A stretch of 64,000 nucleotides of DNA from Candidatus Peregrinibacteria bacterium GW2011_GWF2_43_17 (GCA_000999315.1 LCFW01000006.1:1-64000); one strand, 5' to 3'. Shown: positions 52,389 to 61,655, numbered from the stretch's first letter. Numbers and translations are program-made. Notes: a model not told the origin generated them from the letters alone.

Positions 52389-53291
52389 TTACTCCGCCAA
52401 ACTCGAGTTGCAAAGAGTGCTCATCCAAGAAATTCTCATGTGCCTGTTCGGATTATCACTCCCGGCATAAGGTACAAGCCCGAGTTGCGACGCCACGAAA
52501 GTTTCGCAAATCTCCTCCATTAAAGCACGTCGAAAAGCGACAGGATCCCTTCCTTTTATTTCGGGCGTCAGCATGTCTTTGCAAGTCGCGGAATACCTTG
52601 AAATCGGTTCAAACCCTTCCGCCAAAACAAGTCTTCCGAAATCATCGAGCCAATCTTTAAATGTGAACGTGAACCCGCCAGATTCAAGCCTGGTCGCGAA
52701 CATTTCGGCGGGGTTGTTCCTGAAATTCATTTCCACGCTATGAAAAAATTCATGCAAAAGCACGTGAACTTGATACATAAAAACGGCGGTGTCATCTTCG
52801 GAAACGGTTTTCGGAATGGAGGTTGGGAGAATAATTTCCGCGCCATCGGAAACCCCGACAATAACCCTGGAAGGATGTAATTGACCGGCTTCAACTTCTT
52901 GCAAAAACGTATCTTCGGATATCCAACGAGGAACGCCTTGCATATCTCCGTTTTCATCAAACCGTGGGACCAATACTTGATTTCGATATACGACAACCTG
53001 CAATTTTGATAACGCCACGAGTACCGCCGGCATCCTTTCCAGAATACTCCTAACCATTTCGGGGAAAACTTGTCTCGCTTTTTGCGAATCGCTTAAATTT
53101 TCATAATCAAAACATTCAACCTTACCGATTTTTTCCGCAGAAGCCGGATCGACAGGCCTGGCTAAAATCCCGGTCAGCCCCGCTTTATATTGCGGGAGAT
53201 TACCGGCAACGAATTCGAGAGCTGGTCTCAAATCGTAACGATCTTTTCTGGTTTCCGCTTGGTCTATGCTCGGAGGAGTACTTAATGACAT
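52389..53291 (-). CDS. Cytoplasmic HExxH metallopeptidase-like protein
   Basis: 300 residues, no signal. LLHEFFHSVEMNF (about 180-192) gives HExxH, and EGFEPISRYS and EEICETFVAS downstream provide candidate third-ligand Glu residues. The family is not recognised. The 3' end is 3 bp from the TerC-like gene, suggesting co-transcription. Comparable only in the motif to the envelope protein at 4377. Confidence 0.6.
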   Translation of the reverse strand: MSLSTPPSIDQAETRKDRYDLRPALEFVAGNLPQYKAGLTGILARPVDPASAEKIGKVECFDYENLSDSQKARQVFPEMVRSILERMPAVLVALSKLQVVVYRNQVLVPRFDENGDMQGVPRWISEDTFLQEVEAGQLHPSRVIVGVSDGAEIILPTSIPKTVSEDDTAVFMYQVHVLLHEFFHSVEMNFRNNPAEMFATRLESGGFTFTFKDWLDDFGRLVLAEGFEPISRYSATCKDMLTPEIKGRDPVAFRRALMEEICETFVASQLGLVPYAGSDNPNRHMRISWMSTLCNSSLAE

Positions 53292-53399
53292 GGTTTTATT
53301 AATTTAGAAGATGTCAGATTAACACAACTGGCCAACAAGTCAACCCTGAATCTCAAAGTTCTATGGACTATATATCTATTGGTTTATCAGGCTATCCAT

Positions 53400-53408
53400 G
53401 ATATAATA
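53400..53408 (+). promoter_or_regulatory. Extended -10 promoter of mscS-like gene
   Basis: TGaTATAAT, the same extended -10 as in the divergent promoters at 24.8 and 39.1 kb, 20 bp before the ATG. Confidence 0.65.
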
Positions 53409-53428
53409 ATACAATTTAAATCAAAAAA

Positions 53429-54409
53429 ATGAGCTTGGTTGACGAAGAATCGGCAGACGTAGACATGACTGATGCTGGGTCGGACATAAATTTCGGCGAC
53501 ATAACCGGCACAATTTTAACGAAATTTGTTGACCTTTTACAAGCCGCGGTAATCCTCGCAATTGCGTATTTGGCGATCAAATGGATAAGCAGATATTTTA
53601 AAAAAATCGAAACAACCCACGAACAGCAAAGAACAGCTCTCAACCTCGTTGAAAAAATCGTAAACGGTTTCGTTGCGGTAATAGGAGTGACTCTTGCCCT
53701 CAAGGTAATCGGGCTCGATATCAGCCTCCTGGTCAGCGTAGGTGTTTTGGGATTGAGTTATGGATTAAAAGACATTATCAAAAATTACATCGCCGGTATT
53801 TTGATTTTCTTCAAAGGTCCTTTCAAAATCGGCGACATAGTCAAAATAAAAAAATACACCGGCAAAATCGATCGCATGGACTTTCAATCAACCGGAATCA
53901 AAACTTTTGATAATCGAAACATTACGATTTACAACTCCGACATAATGACCGAGTCCATCGAAAACTACTCGAGATATCCGGTCAGAAGGATGGAGATAAG
54001 CGTCAAACTCGGTTACGGCACAAACGTGCAAAAAGCGGCAAAAATTTTCGAGCACATACTCGCAACCGATCCCGACGTACAAAAAACACCGAAATATTCC
54101 GTCATCTTCAGCGAATTCGAAACCAACTGCTTCGTTCTCAAGCTGAAATTCTGGGTTAAAGCCCCCTCAAACATGTTGGCTATGAGGAGCCGAATAGGGC
54201 TGAAAATCCAGCAGGCTATCAACGAAGAGTCTATTTTCGGGCCTTATCAAAAAACTTTCGAGCTTAACCAAGACATGACATTAACTCCGGATCGTAAAAA
54301 ATGGTCACAAGCGATGGATGTTGCCGAACCGGAACAACCAATAGTCGAGCCTGTGGCGACACAGCAAGTTGCGCTGGAATTCTCGGATGCGGATGAGCCG
54401 GAGGCCTGA
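53429..54409 (+). CDS. MscS-family mechanosensitive channel
   Basis: 326 residues. Three hydrophobic segments (about 28-55, 68-95, 97-125) end in the pore-lining TM3 with GVLGLSYGLKDIIKNYIAGI. A beta domain follows (FKIGDIVKIKKYTGKIDRM and TFDNRNITIYNSDI) and an alpha/beta C-terminal domain. It opens under membrane tension to release solutes in osmotic downshock. The acidic start (residues 1-20) and Glu-rich tail are unremarkable. The TGA stop shows UGA is not reassigned. Confidence 0.95.
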   Translation: MSLVDEESADVDMTDAGSDINFGDITGTILTKFVDLLQAAVILAIAYLAIKWISRYFKKIETTHEQQRTALNLVEKIVNGFVAVIGVTLALKVIGLDISLLVSVGVLGLSYGLKDIIKNYIAGILIFFKGPFKIGDIVKIKKYTGKIDRMDFQSTGIKTFDNRNITIYNSDIMTESIENYSRYPVRRMEISVKLGYGTNVQKAAKIFEHILATDPDVQKTPKYSVIFSEFETNCFVLKLKFWVKAPSNMLAMRSRIGLKIQQAINEESIFGPYQKTFELNQDMTLTPDRKKWSQAMDVAEPEQPIVEPVATQQVALEFSDADEPEA

Positions 54410-54410
54410 T

Positions 54411-55676
54411 TTAGCCCCTGTGCCCACGTCCTCTTCCTCGACTAAAGAAAGGTCGTCTTCTTCTTTGATCAAACCTTGGTTCACGATCGTCTTCATGTTG
54501 GTCCGGTGGAGGAGTTCGTCTCGGCGGCAATTCGGGCAACGGAGAAATCGGCAAGTTTTTCTTGATTAATCGTTCGATATCGCGAAGTTCACTGCGTTGT
54601 TCCGGCGCCGCCAAAGAAATCGCATGACCCGAAACTCCCGCTCTCGCCGTGCGACCGATTCGATGCACGTAATCTTCGGTGTTTGTAGGTAAATCAAAGT
54701 TTATAACCACCTCGATATCCGTGACATCAATTCCGCGAGAAGCTATGTCGGTGGCAACCAAAATTCGATATTTGCCCGATTTAAAGCCCTCCATTGCATC
54801 TCTGCGTTGGGAAGGTGAACGATTGGAGTGAATTTCCGCAACGCGATGTCCCATATGCCGTATGGCGCTGGTAAGTTTTTTTGCGCCATATTTCGTCCTT
54901 GTGAAAACAAGAGTCGTTCCGGAATATTGTTGTAAAAGTTTATCAATCAACCTGCTTTTATCTCCCTTATGGATAATAAAAATTTCTTGAGTCAAATGAT
55001 CGGCAATCGAACCGGTTGGAGCAACTTCAACACGAATCGGCAGTTTCATAAAACTTGTTGCCATTTTCATAATTTCCGGAGCCAATGTCGCGGAAAAAAG
55101 CATCGTTTGTCGTTCCACAGGCAAATGTTGAAAAATTCTTTTAATTTGCGGAGCGAAACCCATATCCAGCATGCGATCGGCCTCATCCAAAACGACGATT
55201 TTTACATTTTTAAGGTTGGCGGTTCTCTGTTCGAGATGGTCGTTAAGGCGACCCGGAGTGGCGATAATAATATGCGGATTATTTCTCAAAGCTTGAATTT
55301 GGCGATGTATCGGAGCGCCGCCAATCAGCACGGCGGTTTTTAAACCCAACCTCGCCCCCAATTTGTTCAAAGCTTCATCAACCTGTATCGCGAGTTCGCG
55401 TGTTGGCAAAACGACCAATCCGTTACCTCTAAACTGTTGCAGGCGTTGAATTAAAGGGATGCCAAAAGCCAATGTCTTGCCCGTTCCGGTTTGTGCAACG
55501 CCGACAAGATCCTTGCCCTCCAAGGCAACCGGGATAGCTTGGCGTTGAATCGAAGTTGGAATTTTGTAATGTAATCTGTTGATGGCATCCATAAGGTTTG
55601 GCGCAATGCCCAAGCCGGAGAAACCGGGATTGACCGGAGGCTGCGAATTCGGATTTATTTGGTTCGTAGGATTCAT
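54411..55676 (-). CDS. DEAD-box ATP-dependent RNA helicase
   Basis: 421 residues. Q motif (IPTSIQRQAIP), Walker A AQTGTGKT, DEAD in VLDEADRMLD, SAT motif III, and HRIGRTARAG motif VI. A basic Arg/Gly-rich C-terminal tail (RRRRPFFSRGRGRGHRG) resembles RhlE-type helicases. Works in RNA remodelling such as ribosome assembly or mRNA decay. Convergent with the mscS-like gene (1-bp gap). Confidence 0.95.
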   Translation of the reverse strand: MNPTNQINPNSQPPVNPGFSGLGIAPNLMDAINRLHYKIPTSIQRQAIPVALEGKDLVGVAQTGTGKTLAFGIPLIQRLQQFRGNGLVVLPTRELAIQVDEALNKLGARLGLKTAVLIGGAPIHRQIQALRNNPHIIIATPGRLNDHLEQRTANLKNVKIVVLDEADRMLDMGFAPQIKRIFQHLPVERQTMLFSATLAPEIMKMATSFMKLPIRVEVAPTGSIADHLTQEIFIIHKGDKSRLIDKLLQQYSGTTLVFTRTKYGAKKLTSAIRHMGHRVAEIHSNRSPSQRRDAMEGFKSGKYRILVATDIASRGIDVTDIEVVINFDLPTNTEDYVHRIGRTARAGVSGHAISLAAPEQRSELRDIERLIKKNLPISPLPELPPRRTPPPDQHEDDREPRFDQRRRRPFFSRGRGRGHRG

Positions 55677-55713
55677 AAAATGTGTTTAAGCAATTGAAAT
55701 TTTCTGACAATGA

Positions 55714-55773
55714 GATTGCGTTCGCAATCAAGCTTTAATGTATTGCGCATGAAGCGCTTCGCTTTCTTGCGCT
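55714..55773 (+). repeat. Bipartite palindromic repeat, copy B
   Basis: Hairpin 1 GATTGCG-tt-CGCAATC (55714-55729), AATGTATT (55737-55744), hairpin 2 with outer GCGCA/TGCGC (55745-55749, 55768-55772) and inner GAAGCG/CGCTTTC. It ends 2 bases from the 3' end of tRNA-Ser(CGA). Confidence 0.75.
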
Positions 55774-55774
55774 G

Positions 55775-55865
55775 TGGCGGAGAGAGTGAGATTCGAACTC
55801 ACGATCCCGCAATGCGGGATACCGCATTTCGAGTGCGGCCCGATCGGCCACTCCGGCATCTCTCC
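55775..55865 (-). tRNA. tRNA-Ser(CGA)
   Basis: Class II tRNA. Acceptor GGAGAGA/TCTCTCC, anticodon stem CCGCA/TGCGG with loop CTCGAAA (anticodon CGA), long variable arm TCCCGCAATGCGGGA, T-arm GTTCGAATC, discriminator G, encoded CCA. Confidence 0.95.
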
Positions 55866-55917
55866 ATGACGAGTAGCAATCCGAATTATACTATAAATGA
55901 TTTTTAGGGGTTGCGCA

Positions 55918-58257
55918 ATGACTATTGACAAAAACACAAGCAAGTGTTATCAATTCGGACTAGTTTTGAAAAATATAAAAATGACTTGTTTGCGCGAAGA
56001 TATCGGTACGTTGGACATAGATCCGTCAATGCCGGAAGTGCATCCGTATGTACGAGAAGCTTTGGATAGGGATTTCAAAAGCAAAAAAAGAGATCCTACC
56101 AAGGCGATACTTGAGTTAATGGGGCGAAATCCGAACACGCCGTTTCGTAATGCGGATATAATCCGAAATGTTGCCATGGGTGATACGGAAAACGCCGCAA
56201 ATATGAAGCTGGCGAATTTGGAAAGAGAGTTTGAGAAAGGGAAAAGTGCCGATAACGGTTTTTATATAACAAGAACAACGCAAAAAAGAGAGGGGCATGC
56301 CTCTCCGATGGTTTTTTACACATTGGTGATAACGAATAAAGCCATAGCACTATCCGACGACCCCCCGAAACCTTCGACCGCGAACGAAATTCATCCGTGG
56401 GTTTTGGAGGTTTGCGAGCGCGATATCAGAGAAGAGAATGGTACGAGAAAAATACTTGAATTTATGGGGCGAAATCCATCCGTGCCGACAAGTTGCCAGG
56501 ATATCAAGGAGAACATCGACATCCCGCGAAACGATATATACGAGCGGTTAAACACGCTTATAAAGTTGGCGGGAAAACACAGGGAGCAATATGGGTTTTA
56601 TATTGAAAAAACAAACATAGGTTCAAGGCAGGTCCGCTTCATATTGCGCTTATTGCCGGACCGAAAAATGGCGCCGGAAGGACGTCAAACAAGGCTGGGA
56701 ACGGTTTATAATGGCGACCCGGTTACGAGAGTGACGGATGAAATGAGGCAATCGGTTTCGGAAACGCTGAGAAAGTTAGGGATAAATATACCGATAATGA
56801 CGGCTTCGGAGTTGGGAGCGGAGACGGAATACATAAGGGGTCTTCTTGCGAAAGCGACCTGGATGATAAGAGTGGAAAAACCGGAACATCCGATTATCGA
56901 GCGGCTTCTCTCAAACCCCGACGAGGCATTTAGAACCTACGAAATCCTAAGAGAATTCGATATAGGGTCCAAGCAGTTTTTCCATTGTCTCGCGGAAAGG
57001 ATGGAAGGGAGAAGGGCCGTCGATCTCGGATTTGTTGTGGCGCAAGCACGACGCGGTTTTTTTGCGGCATTCGTACTGGATAAAAGAAAAAGAATGGAAA
57101 CGTTATTGACGCAAGGCGAGGCGATATATGCGGAGAATACGATACCTTTTGATTACGAAGAGGCCGGTTCTCGTTTATCTGCAAATGTCGGCAAATTTTC
57201 AAAAAGACAAGAAGCGATAATAAAATACGTGGCGCAAAGGCAGAAAGATGGGAATCCGACTACGGCAAGAGAAATACGCGACCAATTTGGATTCACGCCA
57301 AAACAAATTTGTTTGGACGTTGAAAAAACGGTGGCGAATCGAGGGGGAACGGGCATGTATATGCGTTATCGCGAAGATACAAAAATGGAAGTGGTTTTGT
57401 TGAACTTGAGCGAAACGTCAATCGATGCCAAACCTTCACAACCGGTGTTAACCGCAACAACATTGATACCCCCGCCCGCGGGGAACGAAAAGAAAGTAAA
57501 ATCGGCACCAATCGTGACGGCGCCAATGTCGCGTCGTACAAGCGCCGGGATAATAAACAGATTAACCAGAGAAGTCGGAGCGTCTGCCGTCAGGCTGGCA
57601 GCGGCAAAAAACGAAAACGAAAGTTTAAAAGAAGACTTCGAAAGGGCAACAGCGCTTGTTGTTGAAGAGCTGAACGCCGTCAAGGCTCAACTTACGGGCG
57701 CGAAAGCCGACATTGATCGGTTAAGAGCGGCTCTTTCCGCAGCAACAGCCGAAAATACAGAGATGGACAAGGAAGTCAGGGCGTTATCGGGCGCAAAAGC
57801 ACGATTAAAACAAGAGCTGGCGGAGAAAGAAGAATCTATAGAGAAATTGGCAATATTGCTGGCCGATACCATGACGGAAGCGGAAACTCCTCCGGTTGGA
57901 GAAGTGGATATAAGAAGAAATATGCCGGTCCAACTGAAACGAGAAGTAATAAATAGGATTTTGGCAAAGAAGAAAAGTTCCGAAAAACAAGTCAGCGAGG
58001 AAGGAAAGGTAAGCACGGGTAACAAATATGCCGAATGCGAAGCATTGGCGGGATTCAGGCCGCCATTTATAGTGGCGGAGGCGCTTTACCATGTAGAATC
58101 CGGTAAAAGACGAATGGCGTTGCTTCTTGTTAATGATGGCGGGAGGTGGAGGGAAATGCCGGCTCCGATTGAATTTTTGGAACCTTTCGATGCGAAGCTG
58201 GCGGCGCTTGCGACAATACCCGGGAACGGCGGCAAGAGAAGGGTATGGAGGGTATAG
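55918..58257 (+). CDS. Protein with four winged-helix-like repeats and coiled coil
   Basis: 779 residues from the ATG at 55918, with TAGGGG 8-9 bases upstream. Four similar modules lie at about 60-140, 176-246, 325-387 and 432-497. Modules 1 and 2 share HP(Y/W)V, KILE.MGRNP..P and GFYI; modules 3 and 4 keep a shorter I..hh..NP...T..EI pattern. Each looks like a winged-helix DNA-binding fold. A coiled coil (about 540-640) and a C-terminal globular region follow. No known family. It is likely an architectural or regulatory DNA-binding protein. Confidence 0.72.
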   Translation: MTIDKNTSKCYQFGLVLKNIKMTCLREDIGTLDIDPSMPEVHPYVREALDRDFKSKKRDPTKAILELMGRNPNTPFRNADIIRNVAMGDTENAANMKLANLEREFEKGKSADNGFYITRTTQKREGHASPMVFYTLVITNKAIALSDDPPKPSTANEIHPWVLEVCERDIREENGTRKILEFMGRNPSVPTSCQDIKENIDIPRNDIYERLNTLIKLAGKHREQYGFYIEKTNIGSRQVRFILRLLPDRKMAPEGRQTRLGTVYNGDPVTRVTDEMRQSVSETLRKLGINIPIMTASELGAETEYIRGLLAKATWMIRVEKPEHPIIERLLSNPDEAFRTYEILREFDIGSKQFFHCLAERMEGRRAVDLGFVVAQARRGFFAAFVLDKRKRMETLLTQGEAIYAENTIPFDYEEAGSRLSANVGKFSKRQEAIIKYVAQRQKDGNPTTAREIRDQFGFTPKQICLDVEKTVANRGGTGMYMRYREDTKMEVVLLNLSETSIDAKPSQPVLTATTLIPPPAGNEKKVKSAPIVTAPMSRRTSAGIINRLTREVGASAVRLAAAKNENESLKEDFERATALVVEELNAVKAQLTGAKADIDRLRAALSAATAENTEMDKEVRALSGAKARLKQELAEKEESIEKLAILLADTMTEAETPPVGEVDIRRNMPVQLKREVINRILAKKKSSEKQVSEEGKVSTGNKYAECEALAGFRPPFIVAEALYHVESGKRRMALLLVNDGGRWREMPAPIEFLEPFDAKLAALATIPGNGGKRRVWRV

Positions 58258-58301
58258 CGTCAATTCACGCTCAAAGAGCGACACTTGCTGAATGTACAAA
58301 T

Positions 58302-58395
58302 TGGCGGAGAGGGAGGGATTCGAACCCTCGCGGCGGAAAATATCCACCCTACAGGTTTAGCAAACCCGCCCCTTCAGCCACTTGGGTACCTCTCC
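58302..58395 (-). tRNA. tRNA-Ser(GCU)
   Basis: Class II tRNA. Acceptor GGAGAGG/CCTCTCC, anticodon loop TTGCTAA (anticodon GCT), long variable arm, T-arm GTTCGAATCCC, discriminator G, encoded CCA. A degenerate palindromic-repeat remnant (gctcaaagagc ... aatgta) lies at 58270-58297. Confidence 0.94.
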
Positions 58396-58469
58396 GCGAT
58401 GTGGCTTCTAAAAATGCTATTCGGTAAATCAAAAAACAGCATAAGCTTTTTACCCTTTCTATAGCGATT

Positions 58470-58844
58470 TTACAAGTGAAACAACGCACGAGCAACCGCA
58501 GTTTTCAAAACGTCGGCTTCGGTCTGGGTATCGAGTCTGTCTCCCATATATCTTCCGACATGTCCGAAGAATTCGGTTTGTCCGGTCTTTCCGGTATGCG
58601 TTTTCACAACCGCGGCGGCGACCTTGAGAGCTTGGGCGAAACACGACAACGAACTTTGCACCGCTCGAGCTGAAGATATTTCAGCATATGTACTATCTTG
58701 CCTGTGAGTGAATCCGCACATACCTTTCAACCCTTCCACAAAAGGAACAATCTTCTCAGCCCTGAATCTGTCAGCGAATCGCCACACATCGAAGATTTCA
58801 TTCGCATCGGTTTGACAATGAGCCACGTTCGAGCCTTCAGCCAT
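58470..58844 (-). CDS. Small Cys/His-containing protein of unknown function
   Basis: 124 residues from MAEGSNVAHCQTDANEIFD; a further ATG 30 bases upstream is less likely. Predicted helical, with HCQ, MCGFTHRQD and CFAQAL as the only Cys/His positions. No family recognised. It is divergent from the CarS-like gene. Confidence 0.55.
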   Translation of the reverse strand: MAEGSNVAHCQTDANEIFDVWRFADRFRAEKIVPFVEGLKGMCGFTHRQDSTYAEISSARAVQSSLSCFAQALKVAAAVVKTHTGKTGQTEFFGHVGRYMGDRLDTQTEADVLKTAVARALFHL

Positions 58845-58915
58845 ATTGATTTTTGTGTAAAATTTATAACACAAGAAATTTACCCTTTTCTAAAACTTGA
58901 AATCAAGTTAATTTA

Positions 58916-59443
58916 ATGGCGTATCAACCTTTTATGCCAAATATTCTTGGAATCATCTTTCTGTTTCTTCCTGCGGGGATCGCGAACGCGAGTCCGGTTT
59001 TGTTTAAACGGGTTCAATTTTTGAATTATCCCGTTTGTGAAAAATTCTTAGGGAATCACAAGACATGGAGAGGACTTTTTTTTGGTATTTTGATGGCGAC
59101 TTTGGTCGTTTTTATTCAGACAAAAATTCAAATTCCCGAAAAATACACTCTTGTAAATTACGCCGAAATAAACCCGTTAATCCTCGGGCCATTGTTGGGA
59201 GCAGGAGCTTTGATCGGGGATATGCTTAAAAGTTTTTTCAAACGAAGAATCGGTATCGCGCCGGGAAAGCCGTGGGTGCCTTTCGATCAAACCGACTGGA
59301 TAATAATGTCGGTATTAGTCACGTTGCCTTACACGCACTTGGATTTGGTAAATGTGCTTTCCGCAATCGTGATTTTTGGCTTGCTACACCCGGCATTTAA
59401 TCTTCTGAGCTACTTTCTCAAACTGCAGAAAGTAAAAATTTAA
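58916..59443 (+). CDS. CDP-archaeol synthase (CarS/DUF46)-like membrane protein
   Basis: 175 residues, about five membrane spans. NASPVLFKRV, LGNHKTWRGLFFG, GALIGDMLKSFFKRRIGIAP and GKPWVPFDQTDWI match CarS, which activates unsaturated archaeol with CTP in archaea. Related proteins exist in bacteria, including CPR, where they may use diacylglycerol-type or polyprenyl lipids instead. Lipid specificity cannot be read from the sequence. Confidence 0.85.
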   Translation: MAYQPFMPNILGIIFLFLPAGIANASPVLFKRVQFLNYPVCEKFLGNHKTWRGLFFGILMATLVVFIQTKIQIPEKYTLVNYAEINPLILGPLLGAGALIGDMLKSFFKRRIGIAPGKPWVPFDQTDWIIMSVLVTLPYTHLDLVNVLSAIVIFGLLHPAFNLLSYFLKLQKVKI

Positions 59444-59453
59444 CCAAATAATT

Positions 59454-59621
59454 ATGACATCAGAAAAACTCCCAGAGGTCCCCCCGCCTCCTGATAGGGA
59501 GACGCAACCGAAAAGAAGTTTTTTCCTTTCGGCACGTGAAGAACCGTTAAAAAGTATTCGGGAAAAAATCCAAAAAGCGACCGGGAAAAGTCTGAGAGCG
59601 CCACGTCGGGAAAATTCATAA
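59454..59621 (+). CDS. Small Pro-rich basic protein (55 residues)
   Basis: ATG at 59454, TAA at 59619-59621, starting 10 bp after the CarS-like gene and ending 3 bp before the convergent pabBC stop. It begins MTSEKLPEVPPPPDRET and has a basic amphipathic middle. A run of four prolines would need EF-P. The exact fit between neighbours supports it, but there is no clear SD. No family recognised. Confidence 0.45.
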   Translation: MTSEKLPEVPPPPDRETQPKRSFFLSAREEPLKSIREKIQKATGKSLRAPRRENS

Positions 59622-59624
59622 GTT

Positions 59625-61655
59625 CTAAGACATGCCTCGTTCACGAGTCAATTCCATCAGTCTTTTTGTCACCTCTCCGGCCTCAATTTCCCTCCCGTCA
59701 ATTTCAACAATAGGTACCATTCCGGTCGTAGTTTTTGTTATAAAAACCTCATCCGCGTTTTGCAAATCCGCAACGGTAGCGCGCGCAAATTTAACATTTA
59801 CAGAGTCCAAAACAACCTGCCTCGTAACCCCTTCAAGCACTCCATCTCTTCTCGTATAAACTTGCCCGTCTTTCACCCAAAACACATTCGAATAAGCGCC
59901 CTCGGTCACAAAACCTTTGCGATCTACCAAAATTGCCTCATAAGCTCCTCGTGAAACGGCGAATTTATTTGCTTCAACGGATTTAAAATAGGGCAGAGCC
60001 TTTGCCTGCGGTTTTTTTCTTTCCAGTTTCAAACTTACCACTTTCACCCCTTTATAAATTTCGGGATCAATTTCAAGATGCATTACGTCAATCGCAATAT
60101 CTTTTGAAGTAACAACGCACTTGATTCTAAAAGGTGGCTTTAATTTCGACCCTTCCACGGATTTCAAAACCATCTCCCGAATTTCACTTACGCTTGCAGG
60201 TAATTTCATCTCTATAATTCTTGCAGATTTTGCAAGCCTTTTTAAGTGCAGATCAAGCATGAAAATTTCTCGCCCATAAGTTCTCATAGTCTCAAAAACA
60301 CCTTTCAACTTCTTATTTGCCGGATCGAAAATCGCCGACGGTTCACGCAATTTCAAAAAAGATTTCGCTTTATCGAGAGTCTCTTCATATTCCGATTCGC
60401 GCGTTGAATCGGCGACAATTCCGCCACCGACGTTAAGATACAATTTCCCGTTTTTCGCGACGAGAGTTCGTATCGCGATATTCGTGTCCATATCGCCGGA
60501 GCCATCTATATACCCGATTGCGCCGGTGTAAACGCCTCGGCAAACAGGTTCAAGCTCATCGATAATTTCCATCGCTCGTTTTTTCGGGCAACCGGTGATT
60601 GATCCGCCCGGCAAGCACGCTCGCAACAAATCGACTGCCGATAAATCTTTACGCAAAGTGCCGACAACTTCGGAGTATGTATGCCAAACTGTCGGACATT
60701 TTTGTATCGCTCTGTGTTTCGCGACCCGCACGCTCCCAATTTCGCAAACCTGTCCGATATCGTTTCTCAATAAATCGGTTATCATGTTGAGCTCCGCCTC
60801 TTCCTTTTTACTTTTTAAAAGTTCGTCACGCATTTTCGCATCTTCCGCCGGAGTTTTTCCGCGAGGACGCGTTCCTTTAACGGGGCACGTATAGACAGTC
60901 CCGGAAAGCGTAGCGGTTCCGGGGCGATACATTGAGTCGTTTTGTCCTCGCTTTGCGGTGGACAAAGCTCCTTGTTCAAGGCGCAAAAATCTTTCCGGCG
61001 ACGCGCTTAAAATCTTCACCTCTCCCAAATCCAAATAAGCGGCCATTTCGGCCGGGTTCGTTTCTAAAATTTTACAAAAAAGATCCGCATGATTGCCATC
61101 GAAATCCGCAACCAGCCTATGCGTCAAATTAACCTGATAAATGTCGCCATCAAGGATATATTCGCGAATTTTTTCGAACGCACGATCATAAGTTTTTTTC
61201 GACATTTCCGGCTCGAAATTCGTAACGATATTTTCACGATAAGCGCACGGCTTCGCCCAAATTTCACGAACTTTTCCGGGCGCAGTCGTGAAAATTTTCT
61301 TCTTCAAATTATCAAATCGCAAAAAATCTTTATAGAAATTCAAATAAATCAAAGGCATGCCGAGATCGTCTTTCGCACTTCTTTTTATTTTGAAAAGTTT
61401 ATAACCCAAGTCGTAAGAGAAATATCCTACAGCGCAAAAATGCGAAGCATTCTTCGCGCCATAATTTAAGTTGTTTCGCGTTAGCGAAACTCCTTCGAAA
61501 TCCGCTTCCTTCGAAACGAATTTCTTCACCGGATTAAACCCGATAAAAGACCACCTTCCGCCGTGCAAAAAACTAACACCTTTTTCATGAGCCGCGACCT
61601 TTCTGAAAAATAAAATCGGATCAAAATCTCTAATTTTTATCTCAACGTATTTCAT
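59625..61655 (-). CDS. pabBC: Aminodeoxychorismate synthase component I fused to aminodeoxychorismate lyase
   Basis: 676 residues. Residues 1-450: chorismate-utilising PabB (SASPERFLRL, PVKGTRPRG, PGGSITGCPKKRAMEIIDEL, DTNIAIRT). From about 455: PLP-dependent class IV lyase PabC (VFETMRTYGREIFMLDLHLKRL; Lys near NKFAVSRGAYEA; VTEGAYSNVFWVK). Together with PabA they turn chorismate into p-aminobenzoate for folate. An in-frame insertion of about 24 residues (231-255) between FLRLEQGA and TCPVKGTRPRG coincides with a palindromic repeat (60900-60963). It is followed by pabA overlap upstream (14 bp). Confidence 0.93.
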   Translation of the reverse strand: MKYVEIKIRDFDPILFFRKVAAHEKGVSFLHGGRWSFIGFNPVKKFVSKEADFEGVSLTRNNLNYGAKNASHFCAVGYFSYDLGYKLFKIKRSAKDDLGMPLIYLNFYKDFLRFDNLKKKIFTTAPGKVREIWAKPCAYRENIVTNFEPEMSKKTYDRAFEKIREYILDGDIYQVNLTHRLVADFDGNHADLFCKILETNPAEMAAYLDLGEVKILSASPERFLRLEQGALSTAKRGQNDSMYRPGTATLSGTVYTCPVKGTRPRGKTPAEDAKMRDELLKSKKEEAELNMITDLLRNDIGQVCEIGSVRVAKHRAIQKCPTVWHTYSEVVGTLRKDLSAVDLLRACLPGGSITGCPKKRAMEIIDELEPVCRGVYTGAIGYIDGSGDMDTNIAIRTLVAKNGKLYLNVGGGIVADSTRESEYEETLDKAKSFLKLREPSAIFDPANKKLKGVFETMRTYGREIFMLDLHLKRLAKSARIIEMKLPASVSEIREMVLKSVEGSKLKPPFRIKCVVTSKDIAIDVMHLEIDPEIYKGVKVVSLKLERKKPQAKALPYFKSVEANKFAVSRGAYEAILVDRKGFVTEGAYSNVFWVKDGQVYTRRDGVLEGVTRQVVLDSVNVKFARATVADLQNADEVFITKTTTGMVPIVEIDGREIEAGEVTKRLMELTRERGMS
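60900..60963 (-). repeat. Bipartite palindromic repeat, copy D, inserted in pabB
   Basis: Minus strand: hairpin 1 GTCCaCCGC-aaa-GCGaGGAC (60963-60944), AATGTAT (60933-60927), hairpin 2 CCCGGAA/TTCCGGG (60923-60900). The open reading frame runs through it, adding about 24 codons to pabB just before the conserved KGTRPRG motif. Confidence 0.72.
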
